From NCBI RefSeq assembly GCF_019279795.1, contig NC_056725.1:1746467220-1746531219 (forward strand): a DNA stretch of 64,000 nt, read 5' to 3'. Both the position numbers and the translations under genes were made by a program. The notes beneath the pieces were generated by a model. It did not search any database. It was not told where the DNA came from and was given only the letters and a program-made list of their open reading frames with translations. This document shows positions 43,911 to 54,901 of this stretch, piece by piece; within the stretch, counting starts at the first letter, position 1; every line of letters starts with the position of its first letter. The stretch comes from Protopterus annectens (lineage: Eukaryota > Chordata > Ceratodontiformes > Protopteridae).

Positions 43911-43986
43911 AAGGCTATGGTTTTGACACCAGTCATTGTTCTAAGCGAGGCCTTTCTGTAGGATGTCTGCATCACTTGGGAAGTTA
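43911..43986 (+). repeat. 76-bp target duplication, copy 1
   Basis: Starts aaggctatggttttgacacc and ends cacttgggaagtta. Identical to 44099-44174. Confidence 0.95.
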
Positions 43987-44098
43987 TCTGGAGCATTTCT
44001 CCCCGGGCCTCCGCTGAAAACAGGATCTGTGGAACCTAGTCGGACTTTCCCGGTCAACAAATGTTAAATAAATAAAAAAAATAAATAAATAAAAATAA
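43987..44098 (+). mobile_element. L2-type LINE 3' tail inserted with a 76-bp TSD
   Basis: 112 bp: tctggagcatttctccccgg, ctccgctgaaaac, gtcggactttcccggtcaac, aaatgttaaataaataaa and an A-rich tail. It matches the L2-like LINE end at 57820-57925. Flanked by a perfect 76-bp direct repeat of CR1 RT sequence. Orientation plus, opposite to the host CR1. Confidence 0.9.
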
Positions 44099-44174
44099 AA
44101 GGCTATGGTTTTGACACCAGTCATTGTTCTAAGCGAGGCCTTTCTGTAGGATGTCTGCATCACTTGGGAAGTTA
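44099..44174 (+). repeat. 76-bp target duplication, copy 2
   Basis: Identical to 43911-43986; the CR1 sequence continues right after it (ataatgtctcccagcttgca). Confidence 0.95.
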
Positions 44175-45426
44175 ATAATGTCTCCCAGCTTGCAGTCATC
44201 TGTGAATTTGGTCAGCCAGAGTCCCTCCGTGTTGGCCTGGACTTCTGAGAAGCAGATGTCAAACAGGAGAAGACCCAGGACTGATCCCTGTGGGACTCCA
44301 CTCATGACTGGTTGGCAGTCTGACCTGGAGTCCGCTACTTTCACACTGTGGGTTCTATCTGTGAGCCAAATTGCAGCCTACCTAACAATATAGGAGTTGA
44401 TGCCTAGTTTGCAGAGTTTATCAATAATTCCTGAGGGAGGAATGGTATCAAAGACCTTGGCCAGATTGAGGTAGGCTGTATGAACTGCCTTACCTTCATC
44501 CACCGCTCTGGTGACTGACTCAAAGAAGTCAACCAGGTTGAGCAGGCATGATCTATCTTTCACAAAACCAAATTGCATGGGATGTAGAGTTTGGAGATTC
44601 CCTCTATCCTTGTTAATTAGGTCAATGATGATGCGCACTATAGCCTTACATATCAGACTCGTCAGGCTAATGGGGCGATAATTTCCAGGGTCTGTAGTCG
44701 CTCCTCCTTTATGGAGAGAGATGACTGTAGCAGTGTGTCACTTGGTTGGGACAGAGCCTGAAGTAAGGCTGTGAATGAACAGAGCACACAGATGTGGTGC
44801 CAGTTCACTTTGCAATTCATGTAGAACCAGCCAGGGATATTGTCGGGTCCCATGGAAGCTGTATTCTTGGCCTTAGACAATGCAGCTTTAACCTGTGGTG
44901 CAGTAATGCTGGGTGCCTCGTATTGAGATTGGTCCTTTAGGGGGGGAGAGTGGGGCAAAGTTGGCACTGAATCTGTTGGCCAGTATGTTGGCAATATCTG
45001 TTGGCTCAGTATAGAATGTACCACTGTGCAGTAACTCAAAGCAAATTTGGGTATTGCTATGGAGATTCTTAATATAACTATAGAAGGCTTTATGGTTGTT
45101 TTTAGTGTATGCCGCAATTCTGTCTTCATAGCTGGCTTTGGAGGTTTTGATGAGGGGATCTCAACTTTTTGTTGAGGCTAATAAGGGAATTTTTCCACTC
45201 TTGGAACTTCACCTTTTTCTGCAACAGTTTCTTCCTTCTGTAGTAGAGTTTATTAATGGCAGGGGACCACCAGACTGTATTCCTTTTTTTTGGATGAGAG
45301 TATTTTGGTTCTGTTGGATTTGACTAGTTCCATTCATTTATGTACGTGTTCATACAGTGCATTGGTGTATGATTCGGCAGTCATGCACCTATTTTCCATT
45401 GGCATGGGTGCCATGAAGTTAGCTAC

Positions 45427-46016
45427 CTATGTTTTTAGGAGTCCAAAGTCAGATTTGGAGAAGTTTTTCATTGTGGATACCTTTGCGGGGGGGGGGGGGA
45501 GATGTGGATCTAGCTGGTCGAGGGCATTAGAAATGATGAATTCCAGGAAGTGTTGGATCAGTGCATTGGTGCATAAGTAGTTTTCACAGCTGATGGTGAG
45601 GTAGTTGAAGTCACCTAGTATAAGAGTGTTGGGTTGGATCTTAATAGTTTCCAGAGTGCTTAGGAATGTGGAGTGAGAGTCTTGGGACATGGTTGGGGAC
45701 CTATAGCAGGCTATGACCTGAATCACCAGCTAACCCAATGTTAGTTGTACCTGGAGTATCTCAGATGTGTTATACTGGGCTACTAATCTAGAGGTGTGCA
45801 TATCGTTTATGAATATGGAGACACCACCACCTTTGCGCTTCGGTCCATGTTCTGGGGCCGAAAGGTGTGGAATGAGTTATAGCCTGGTAGCACAGGAGTG
45901 CTTTCTGCTGCTTTAAACCAGGTCTCCGTTACAGCACAAATGTTGATGTTCTCCATTTTGAGGAGTGCTTCAAGTGAGTGCATCTTGAGATTTAGACTTC
46001 TAGCATTGAACAGCAT
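45427..46016 (-). pseudogene. CR1 ORF2 endonuclease
   Basis: Frames 46016-45807 (MLFNARSLNLKMHSLEALLK, ICAVTETWFKAAEST, YNSFHTFRPQN) and 45726-45427 (VIACYRSPTMSQ, LILGDFNYLTISCE, FLEFIISNALDQL). N, E (TETW) and D/N (GDFN) positions of the APE-like fold are present. A G-run at 45487-45500 and a shift near 45780 break it. ORF2 begins 60 bp after the ORF1 stop. Confidence 0.8.
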
Positions 46017-46077
46017 GACCCTTAGATTGCATTTATTTATAGCTTTTATGGTGGTAATTTGGTCTTTGGAACACCAC

Positions 46078-47029
46078 CTAAAAAGGCACTATAGGTCTGG
46101 CAAGAGCCTTACCCAGTACTCGGAAACCCAGGGGTGACAGATGCAGGTCATCTCTGGCAAAGCATCGAGGTCTGTCAATCATGTCATTCAAAGCAGACCG
46201 ATACTGGATCCCCTTAGAATAACACCAGAAAATTAGCCGATTGTTGAAGTCAATCATTTTCTGTTTGTACTGTGGTATCATTCTGGGTGATGGTAGGATG
46301 TTGCTCAGGGCTAGGTTCATACCTGCCTGGGCCACATAATTCGAGAGCTCCACCATGTCTCTTTTCATGTAGTCCAGGGAGGTGCATCTCAGGTCATTCA
46401 CACCCCCATGGACAATGACAGAGTTATACTTGTTGTGGAGTGACCTGAGTGCGTGTGTTATTTGTCGGATCCTGGCTACCTGATAGACAGCTGACTGTTA
46501 CCTTCTCCTTATTCAACCTAGTGAGTGGAACATCAGTGTGCCTCACTTTTGAATCACCTCTGATTATTGTATTGGGCAAGCTGTTTTGCCTTAGGGGCTT
46601 AGATTGAGGGGCACACTGTGTAGGTGAGCTATGTGTCTTGAGGTTTGTGCTGTGTTGTGGTGGTTGAGTGTGTTTCTGCCTTGGAGGTCTCTGCTGTTTG
46701 GGTAGATTTCTATTGAGAGCCTCCACAAAGGTGGGTGTGTGGTTTGTGTTTTTATGTCAGGGCTGTGATGGTGGGTGTTCTGGAGTGCTATGTGTTCCAT
46801 GTGGTGTGGCGCAGGTGTTGACCTTCTCCTCTTGACCAGCTATTCCAGTCTTGGCTGGAGAGTGCATGGTTTCCAATTTGGAGATATAAGTGCATCTCTC
46901 ACAAGTCTGAGTGTTGGGAAGTAAGAGGAGAGGGTTGTCTGTGTACATGAGGCAGTTGCTACACTGCCTCAGAATGCCCAAGTACATCAGGTTAGTAGGA
47001 GAAAGGAAATTGACCTTTAGACATGCCAT
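46078..47029 (-). pseudogene. CR1 ORF1: Cys-rich and SGNH esterase-like domain
   Basis: Frame 47029-46757 has ILRQCSNCLMYTDN and TCERCTYISK, two CxxC pairs of a zinc-binding N-terminal module. Frame 46726-46424 has NSLPNTIIRGDSKVRHTDV (block I, GDS) and 46401-46078 has NDLRCTSLDYMKRDM (block III-like ND) and ARDDLHLSPLGFRVLGKALA (block V, D and H). This is the SGNH hydrolase-like ORF1 known in CR1-type LINEs. A shift separates the parts (about 46420). Block I reads RGDSKV, where IIGDSIV is seen in the copy at 49768. Confidence 0.75.
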
Positions 47030-47040
47030 GAGGATTGATC

Positions 47041-47289
47041 ATCATTACTAAGTACTGGAGCTGTTTCCTTATAGGACGTCTAGTGCTGATAGCACTTATG
47101 TATGCTACAATAATTGCTACAAAAAGCCTGATGAAGTGCTAGGCGAATAAGCTAATTAAAGTACAAAAGAGAAGTCAACAAACTTTGCCTGTTTTAGCTA
47201 TTTCTTCTTGCAAAAGCACAGTCCTTGTGTCCTAACTGTATCTTATGTAAATGGCACTTTACAATTCTTTCATTTATTTCCAACTTTTA
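47041..47289. other. Unassigned, with a hammerhead-like phrase
   Basis: Contains aagcctgatgaagtgctagg then cgaataagct near 47124-47152. It resembles the hammerhead core order (CTGATGA, stem, GAAA), but the second core reads GAAT and the stem is poor. Confidence 0.35.
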
Positions 47290-47905
47290 GATTATTGCTG
47301 CCTTCTTCCTCATCATCTTGAAAAACAAATACCAGTCAGTCTCTGGTTCAAGTCCAAAGTACTCCTGATTTTTCTAGTCTGGGTTTTTTCTGTCACTCGG
47401 TCATTTCTTTTGAAATAAAGGAAAGGTTTCAGTGACACATTCTCTGCATGGGCTTTTCTATGTTTCATTTCCTTCTTATCCTGTACTGCATCCAAAATGT
47501 TTTTCAGCTCCTAAGCAAAAATATTGTAAAATAGCTGGATATAAAAATATGAATCTCACACCTGCCTCTCGACATCCCCTGACTGCAACAATAAACTTGC
47601 TTTTTTCTACCTGGTCTACAGTGAATAATCATTTTCCACAAACATTCTAGTGTCTGCAATTATTAACACTTTTCCTTTCTGTCACAATTTTGTCAGGAGC
47701 AGCTCTTTTTACTGGTATGACTGCATCTTTACTAATATAGGCCTTGGCTTCTTTCTCATGGCCAAATTTTGAGCTAATACATGGTGTGTCCTTTCAATTA
47801 GCAATGCGTGCTGTGGAACACCAGTCCAATTGCTTATTTGAACTTTCATAAAATTAATGCAATCTGTTTCTTCTGGTTTCCCTGTTATTACAGAACAGTT
47901 CACAC
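47290..47905 (-). pseudogene. L1-like LINE ORF1 remnant
   Basis: Frame 47903-47709 reads GKPEETDCINFMKVQISNWT, VPQHALLIERTHHVLAQN and KKPRPILVKMQSYQ. This matches the RRM-type ORF1 of L1-clade LINEs (...GlPE..., ERtHR, RPIiVk.). A second frame (47495-47313) has LDAVQDKKEMKHRKAHAEN, plausible for the C-terminal domain. A shift lies between. It sits between two CR1 elements, so it may have been split or inserted. Confidence 0.55.
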
Positions 47906-48599
47906 TTTTTCTTTGTGCTCTGTCCTCTATCTACTGTTTTTGAAACTGCTCTTGAGATAATAGGCTGAGGAATGGTGGCAGGTATACTTTCGGGGATGAC
48001 TGGTGGAGACAGGAGGGTGAAATTTGCTCTAAATCTGTCAGCTTGCTGGTTGGCTGTTACCTCCAGTTGAGTATGGGTGGTGGCATACACAACCAGTTCA
48101 GTGCATAGCTGGGTACTCCCTTTTAGATTTTGAACATAGTTAAAGAATGCTTTGTGATTATCCTTAGCTAAGGTGGCTGTTTTTACTTCCTACTTAGCTT
48201 TGTAGGCCTTGACAAGACCTCTAATTTGTTTAAGCTAGACTGGGATTTCTTCTTTTGCTGAGCCAGTTCCATCTTTGTCTTGGACATTAGTTTCTTTCTC
48301 TTGTTGTATAGCCTGTTTATACTAGGGGTCCACCTGGATGGTTTGTTTTTTTGGCAAGACATGGTTTTAATCCAGTCAGGTACAGTTGATTCTATACAAC
48401 TGCTTAAGTAGTTATACAGGGCATTGGTGCATACCTCTGCATAAGGAGTCCATGTTATCTGCATTCAATGGGACTTTAAAACTTTCAATACCATCAATTA
48501 ATAGCAGATAATTTCTCTTTGAAAAATTCTTAAGGTATCTGGTCTTATAATTACATCGAAAGAGACTGATTTATGATCCGATCATACCATGGAGGACAT

Positions 48600-49125
48600 C
48601 AGATGGAGGTGGTGCACTGCTCTCCCATGTTAGTGAGTACTATGTCCAGGACATTTGAGCCTCTTATGGGTGTGCTGACTAGCTGTTCCAGAGCATTGGC
48701 ATTGATAAAGTCCAAGAACCTCTGACCCACCATGTTTGTGGTCATGTATGTTTCCCAGTCAGTTGTAGGATAATTAAAATCATCCATGAGTAAGGTGTTG
48801 GGCTGTATGGCAAGTGACTCCAGTAAGTCCATGTATGAGGTATGCTTTTTCTGTTTCATGGTGGGGTACCTACAGCTACTATAATGTGGTAGGGGGCTTT
48901 GCCCATAGTTAATTGGATATGGAGTAGCTCAAGACAGTCACACTGTTTAACCAGTCTAGAGGTATACTTGTCCTTAAAGAAGATGGATGCACCTCCTTCT
49001 TTGGTTCTTTCATGCTCAGTTTGTGGTCTGAACGTATGGAAGGTATTGTAGCCCTGCACGGCCGGGGTGCTTTTCACACCTTTGAGCCATGTCTCAGTGA
49101 CTGCACAGATGCCAACATCTTCCAA
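48600..49125 (-). pseudogene. CR1 ORF2 endonuclease, second copy
   Basis: Frame 49125-48856: MEDVGICAVTETWLKGVKST, YNTFHTFRPQTEHERTKEGG, then KDKYTSRLVKQCDCLEL. Frame 48859-48599: LLMDDFNYPTTDWETYM (GDFN region, here DDFN), FLDFINANALEQLVSTPIRG, NVLDIVLTN. N-terminal Asn and the TETW Glu are present. A shift separates the frames near 48858. Confidence 0.8.
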
Positions 49126-49249
49126 AGTAAGAGTGCTTCCAGGGAGTGCAGTTTCTTGTTTAGACTCCTAGCATTAAGCAGCAGTACCTTGAGTTTATTT
49201 AGAGAGGATTCTGTTACATTGGGAGATTGGTTATTTTAACACTGGCACA

Positions 49250-49952
49250 AAGGCACAATAAGGGTGGCTAATACATTTGCCAGTAACCAAAAGCTTAGAG
49301 GAGACAGGTGCAGACCATCTCTGACAAAGCAGCTTGATCTGTCGACCATGTTTTCTCAAGCTGACAGATATTGGATTCCCTTGGAGTAAATCCAGAAGCT
49401 AAGCCAATTGTTAAAGTCAGTCATTTTTGTTTTTATTGTGGCATCATTCTTGGAGAAGGCAGAATGCTGCTTAAGGCTATGTTTATACCTGCCTGTGAAA
49501 CATAGTCTGAGGCCACAGTCAAGTCTCTCTTTATGTAGTCCAGTGAGGTATATCTCAAGTCATTCACCTCCACATGGACAGTGATGGAGTCATACTGGTA
49601 CTTGTGGTTGAGTGACTTGCATGCTTGAGTGACTTGATGGATCCTGGCACCTGATGTCCAGCTAACTGTAACCCACTTCTTATCCAGCCTGGTGAGGGAA
49701 ACATCTGTGTGTTTCACAATGGAGTCACCTATGATCAGTACATTAAGTTTTGTGGTATTACGCCTCATGGGTTTATTTGTTGAGACACTGGTGTGTGAGT
49801 GTGTGTGTGTGTGTTTGTTATGTGTTGCGGTTGTTTTTTTGCATTTTGTGTATAACTGGTTTCTGTTTAGGAGGCCTCTGATCTTTTAGTAGGTTACTAG
49901 TGAGCAGCTCCTCATATGTGGGTTTATGCATTGTGTCCTTATTTATTGTGGG

Positions 49953-50007
<55 letters not shown>

Positions 50008-50163
50008 AACAACTTGTTTGGAATTTGATTTGTCCTTATGTGATTGTCTTGCCTCCAATTTCATACTGTAACTACATCTCTCACATAAATGATTTGTTTG
50101 TTTCAGGAGTAAGTGCTTGTTAGTATACATGAGACAATTTCTACATTGCCTCAGGATGCCCAT
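49250..50163 (-). pseudogene. CR1 ORF1 with SGNH esterase-like domain, second copy
   Basis: Frame 50163-49939 begins MGILRQCRNCLMYTNK and LCERCSYSMKLE (two CxxC pairs). After a (GT)n expansion, frame 49768-49433 has NVLIIGDSIVKHTDVSLTRL (block I, GDS), DSITVHVEVNDLRYTSLDYI (block III, ND) and ALSSILPSPRMMPQ. The D..H block V (DGLHLSP-like) follows in broken frame near 49290-49340. Better preserved GDS and ND blocks than the copy at 46078. Confidence 0.8.
49955..50005 (+). repeat. (GT)n microsatellite
   Basis: About 25 GT units inside the CR1 ORF1 remnant. Confidence 0.98.
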
Positions 50164-50215
50164 GTCAGTCAGGCTGGCGAGAGAGATGATGGGAAGCTAC
50201 CCATTCATGATAGCA

Positions 50216-51479
50216 GGCTCTTACTGAATGTTTTATTAGGGAAGGGAATGGGTTAGTTTGACAGGACTGTGCTTGTAGCGCCGAGACTACAAGAAGGATC
50301 TATACTTTGTATAAGCTATGGATGACTAATAAGGCAACACTGCTCAGTGAGCAGCTGAATTGCTCCTAAAGCAGCAGAAAAGCTTGGAAGGGTTTCACTG
50401 ACAGCTGTTTAGTGAAAAACTGAGCTTCTAGGCTTTTTTGTCTATAAAGGGCACTACTAACCACTGCTACGTGAAGAGCAGCACCGCACAAATGCAAGTC
50501 TTAAATATGAGCAAAGAGAAACAAGTGTTAACCTAATTACTAATTGTAAAAGCAAACAGTAAGCCTTCCAACAGCAATTCTCAACTTAGACATGTTAGAT
50601 CAGCACACTTCTGCCACAAGGGTGCAGAAAACACCTTCTTAGTGCAGAATAGCTGGTTTGGAGATCAAGTGTAACAAGACCACACAAACTACTTACAACT
50701 AACAGACACAATGTAATACAATGCAGTTAACTACTTAAAGCAGCAGCAGACAGTACAATTTTTTTTGAAACTGCCAAAGTACAGTCACAGTATATAAGAG
50801 AAGTACAAATACTTAGAGCCCTTTTGTGCACTTCCCACCTCAGATAGACCAGGTAAATACCTACTGCCAGTAGATGAATAATCCCAGTCATCCTATTGTA
50901 AAAGCACAGTAAAGGAGTGTCCAGAGTGAAATGCTACCACAAACAAACTTAAAAGATATGAAATGCTACCGCAAATAAATGTAAAGATATGGATAAAGCA
51001 GTGTACTGTAAACAGCTTATAAAAGTGTGATTATTCAATAAAAGTACTTTGCTTTGTATAAATGGGCCAAAGGCCACTCAGTTGTAAGAATTAGTGGTGA
51101 TACATGCACCAAGGAAAGTGCCAGTAGTACTCAGGGGTTAGAATTACATGGGTATAGATGCAGAAGGAAGGCTTAGACTGCATTAGGAAGCAATTAGCGG
51201 TAACAGAAGCGGTACATATTATGATTACTGTTGTAAAGCAAGACAGGAAATGTATATATTTGATCTGGAAGATTTGAGTAAAGTAAGTAAAACAGAAAAT
51301 ACCCACTGCTTACAGCCGAGGGCATGGTCTCAACAATGCTAGATACTAACCTCCTTTCAGTACTAGATGCAAACCAATGATTCTAACAGATTAAGGGAGG
51401 AAAGTTCCAAACTATGTACAATTAAAACACCATTAGGAAGGTACAGATTTCTTAATCTGCGTTTTGCATTTTATCATAT
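50216..51479. other. Possible CR1 5' end, then no recognised gene
   Basis: The first part probably contains the 5' region of the CR1 copy at 47906-50215 but has no landmark. The rest is AT-rich without motifs. A pair of short repeats, gaaatgctaccacaaac and gaaatgctaccgcaaat, occurs near 50927 and 50960. Confidence 0.4.
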
Positions 51480-52090
51480 TCCATGTCTTTAATTTCTCCA
51501 AATCTTTTGGGGTTCAAATGCTATGACGGTATTGGACCCCATTCCTTAGTCAAAGTACGATTAAAGTCCAAGACATTAGCTTTGTTTCAGTCGTTGATGT
51601 CAGCCAAAAGTGTTCTTCGCAGCACCCACAATGTGTCCAGCAATGACTCCTGCAAATTGTGTGTGGTTACATGGATTGGTAACATAGCTAAATATGATTG
51701 TAGAATTGTAGATTCTTTTTTATAAGAACAATTGCTCCTACTACTATTGGAACTGTCTGGGTATCTTTCTTCCACATTGCTCTCATTTCTGCCTGTAGAT
51801 ACTGATATTTTATGACTTTGTGTCTCTCTGTATGCAAGAAACTGTAGTCACTGGGTGTGGCAATTTCACAGATCAATGCTACTTTTGTCTTCTTTTCATG
51901 GACCACTATATCTGGTTTTCTAGCATCGATCTTTTGAACTGTTGGTAATGGTTGATCTCATATTATATAAACTTCATTATTTTCTATGATGCTTTGTGGC
52001 TGATGTTTCCAGTGTTTTTCAGCCACTTCAATACCATAATGCTTGCACAATCCCCAGTGCAACAGTCTTTCCACATTATTATGTCTTTCA
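51480..52090 (-). pseudogene. R2-superfamily LINE C-terminus, second copy
   Basis: Minus-strand frames: 52164-51958 has YTERHNNVERLLHWGLCKHY, GIEVAEKHWKHQPQSIIENN; 51906-51688 has VHEKKTKVALICEIATPSDY, RHKVIKYQYLQAEMRAMWKK, then TVPIVVGAIVLIKKNLQ. This matches the region 24460-24990 and is the REL-type endonuclease end. The phrase YTERH sits next to a (TA)n tract (52102-52122). The zinc-knuckle part upstream is missing. Confidence 0.7.
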
Positions 52091-53529
52091 GTATATACAA
52101 TTATATATATATATATATATAGAGAGAGAGTATATTCATATATAAGTTTATATAAATATTCCATTGTTGCTGTTGCAATGTAGTTGAAGGCTTGGAAACT
52201 GTAATTAATGATCTATTAGTGTGGGTTCACGCAAGGCAAGATGACAAGATTATGATAAGAAGCTTAACATATTCACTACACAGACTGATACAGCACAATT
52301 ACAAATTAAGTAAGAGCAAATATAAAAGAGTGACAAGTCTGAAATCCATGCATCATACTCTAATAGAGGGACTGAAGTTTAATATTGGAAAAATCAACTG
52401 CACCAATAACAAAGCAAGACAACAAGGAGGCATTGCTGAAGTTTCTTATAATGTTACTGCATCTTGCAAGGTTTTCACCTAATATGTTTCTAAATGACAA
52501 GTAAAAAGGTTGCTCAAAAATGGCAACACATCCACAGTGTATCTGTTTACTTTAGTTTTACTTGATTTGGGCCTTATTTGGAAAATTGTGCAGTCATCCA
52601 TAAGAGCATTTCAAGGAATGGCCATACTACATTTATGCTGCACTGATGATCCCCTAAAAATGGCAAAACATGTCATGTCTACAGCTAGTGGAGGTTGACT
52701 TTATTGGCCCAGAAGCATCAATAAAGACTTACAAAAATGAAAAAAAAAAAACACTCAGCATTCAGAGGCCATGTAGCTTGAACACTTATATATCCTTAAG
52801 GGGTCCTGAGAACATTTCCCAGTTTCCCATGGATCTCCTTCAAAGCAAGTTTAAGGGATTTCACAGTGGAGACTGGTTCACTTGAGTCTTTTTGTTGTAT
52901 TCATCTAAAATGTTTAAAATAACTATGTCATAAAAAGATGTTGCAGCAGGACATATCATAGGAATGGAGTTATGAAAAAGAAAACAGTTTTGAAATGTTC
53001 TAGAAACTAATTAAAGCACCAGTGTTAATATATTATATATTATCATCATCATCATTATTACAGGCTGTCTGAAATAATCAAACTGACAGACATACACTCA
53101 CATATCATCATTGCATGAGTCTATTTTCACAAGACAATGGATGACTGATGGTGTCAAATCTAACAAGTGTCTGTAATGAGAACGTCAGGAATTCAGACGA
53201 CTGATGTAGCATAAAGATATACATCTTTAAATAGAGTAATGCTTGGGTAGAGGAACTGAATGGTACATGATGCACTTCAGTCTTGAAACAGTTAAAGGTC
53301 TCATGGAAACTGGTAACAAATCCATAGCAGCTCTGTTGTTACCAGTCCTACTGACATATATCCAAATGTTACAACTCTGTTATCCCACAGATGCATCTTA
53401 ATGCAGAATGCTACATTTTGTAAGCAAACCACTTATTAAACAACCAGGTATCTTAGGTACTGAGTATGTACTGCTTGTACAAAGGCAAATGAAGTACAAG
53501 TACCAGATACATACTTGAACTCCCTACCA
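52091..53529. other. No recognised gene
   Basis: Contains (TA)n at about 52102-52122. A 96-codon plus-strand frame at 52192-52482 (VRSLTYSLHRLIQHNYKLSK-like wording) is not recognised. It may be a transposase or a LINE piece, but no motif supports it. Confidence 0.4.
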
Positions 53530-54208
53530 CTCCAGGATAGCCAGCAGCCATAGCTCTTGTCTATCTCTATCTTCCCAGCCCCTCTAGTGGTCTTTACTTT
53601 GCTCCACACTTGACTCACCCACCTGCATACTATTCCTTTCCCTCCTAGGTTGTCTGTGTAATTTTACCTTTACCCACTAGATGGCACTCTCTCACCATTA
53701 ATTCTATCCCATTCCCTCTAACCTCACTTACCAAGTTAGCTTGTCCTTTTCTTTACCTACTTCTCCTAGTATGTTTCTTATCTCTTTTTAGCTACTGATA
53801 CTTACTTCAATTCTGCCTCGCCTCCATTTATCTTCTACTTCTCCCTGTTCTCTTTCTACTCTCCCAACCCTACTCTGCCTCTCTACTATCACCTCTTTCC
53901 ACCTACCTGACCTTACCTGCTAATAGCAATCAGCATCTCACTGACTGTTTTTCTTTTGACTGGTCTTTCTCCTCCCTGCTTGGCTCTTCCCGCTCCGTTC
54001 GCCCTCCTGGCTCACTCCGCTCCCCTACCCTACCCCCTATTGCCACCCACCCCAGTACATCCAGCCTTATACCTCTCTAGCCACTCCTCCTCCCATATCA
54101 ACCAATCACATTCATTTCTTTCTCAAACACTCCCTACCTCCTCTCCTATCTTATTAATTTCCCCTCCCATCTAATCTCTAACCACCCAAACTCCTCCTCC
54201 ATACCACA

Positions 54209-54901
54209 ATGCCTTTGCCATTCTTTTCTCCTTACCTCACATCCCTCCTCCTACTCTCAATACTCCCATCTCTTTTCCTTATCTACATCTCCACTTCCTA
54301 CGAATACTTCAACTGCTCTAACCTCCACCACTCCTCAAAACAAACATCCTTTACTGCATTATCACTTCCCCCAAAACACATCAACATAACACATACTTCC
54401 AATTACTTCTTCCCAAAATATCACAGAGTTAGCCATATTTACTACAAACACCTATATAGGAAAAAACAACAAATCACTTCATATCTTGTACCAATTCACA
54501 TTCAAAGATCTCACAGTCACCTCCTTTTAGATGGTGACATTCATCCCAACCCAGGCCCCACCACTACCTCTCCTATCCTCACACCTATGTCTTATTCCTC
54601 ATCAAAATACAACCCTAGCCTCTCCTCTAACTCCCTTTTACTAGCTCAATTAAATATACAAAGTATTAACAATAAAATAACAGAGTTTCATGCCCTACTG
54701 CAATTTCACAACTTTGATCTATTATGTCTCACAGAGACTTGGCTAAAACCCCATGTCCAGGACTGCGATATCACCCCTCCTGGGTATAATATTCTAAGTG
54801 TAGATCGCCCTAGCAAGAAAGGAGGGGGTATAGCCTTACTGTATAAAACAGGTCTCCAACTCGCTCCATTAAATTATTGTCTCCCATCTGACACTAACTG
54901 A
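54209..54901 (+). pseudogene. L2-like ORF start: leader with 2A-like motif and endonuclease
   Basis: 230 codons. Residues 1-30 form a hydrophobic segment (FFSPYLTSLLLLSILPSLFL), and 100-117 contain SHSHLLLDGDIHPNPGP. GDIHPNPGP (109-117) resembles the 2A ribosome-skipping consensus D(V/I)ExNPGP, with His for Glu. 2A-like sequences are known near the N-terminus of some LINE ORFs. Endonuclease starts at about 145 (LAQLNIQSIN, N149), LTETWLK (E176) and KKGGGIALLYK (203-213). The frame ends at 54901 by an extra base. Confidence 0.75.

Larger units (their letters stand above)
43468..45129 (-). pseudogene. CR1 ORF2 reverse transcriptase
   Basis: Frames on the minus strand: 45129-44662 (SKAKNTASMGPDNIPGWF), 44638-44378 (RIIIDLINKDRGN, FVKDRSCLLNLVDF, AYLNLAKVFDTIPP, motif A with Asn in the usual Asp place), 44344-44129 (SGVPQGSVLGLLLF motif B; TKFTDDCKLG motif C with T for A), and 43731-43468 (FLIRSIIEYNAPFGMYLTRN and LDRPQKCLTKRI). 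The Asn in motif A is shared with the plus-strand copy at 18790. The 112-bp insertion and its duplication lie between motif C and the C-terminal part. Confidence 0.8.
43075..47040 (-). mobile_element. CR1-like LINE, nearly full length, minus strand
   Basis: From right to left: ORF1 with Cys pairs and an esterase-like domain, ORF2 endonuclease, RT, C-terminus, and 3' end at 43078 with the terminal tcataggttcataggt repeat. Length ~4 kb, close to a complete CR1. A 112-bp insertion (43987-44098) with a perfect 76-bp duplication interrupts the RT. Degenerate frames throughout. It is the most complete copy of the family in this window. Confidence 0.88.
47906..50215 (-). mobile_element. CR1-like LINE, second minus-strand copy, 3' truncated
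   Basis: ORF1 (50163-49250), endonuclease (49125-48600) and the linker towards RT (48464-47906, e.g. NRLYNKRKKLMSKTKMELAQ, then ADRFRANFTLLSPPVIPESI). RT itself is absent, cut by the L1-like fragment at 47905. The (GT)n tract at 49955-50005 interrupts ORF1. Same family as 43075-47040. Confidence 0.85.

Noticed and set aside
47124-47152. Second hammerhead-like phrase (ctgatgaagtgc, then gcgaat)
   Set aside because: The second core reads GAAT, the stem is poor and no PLE sequence surrounds it.
52192-52482. 96-codon frame with basic residues
   Set aside because: No motif or neighbour supports a function, so I could not call it.
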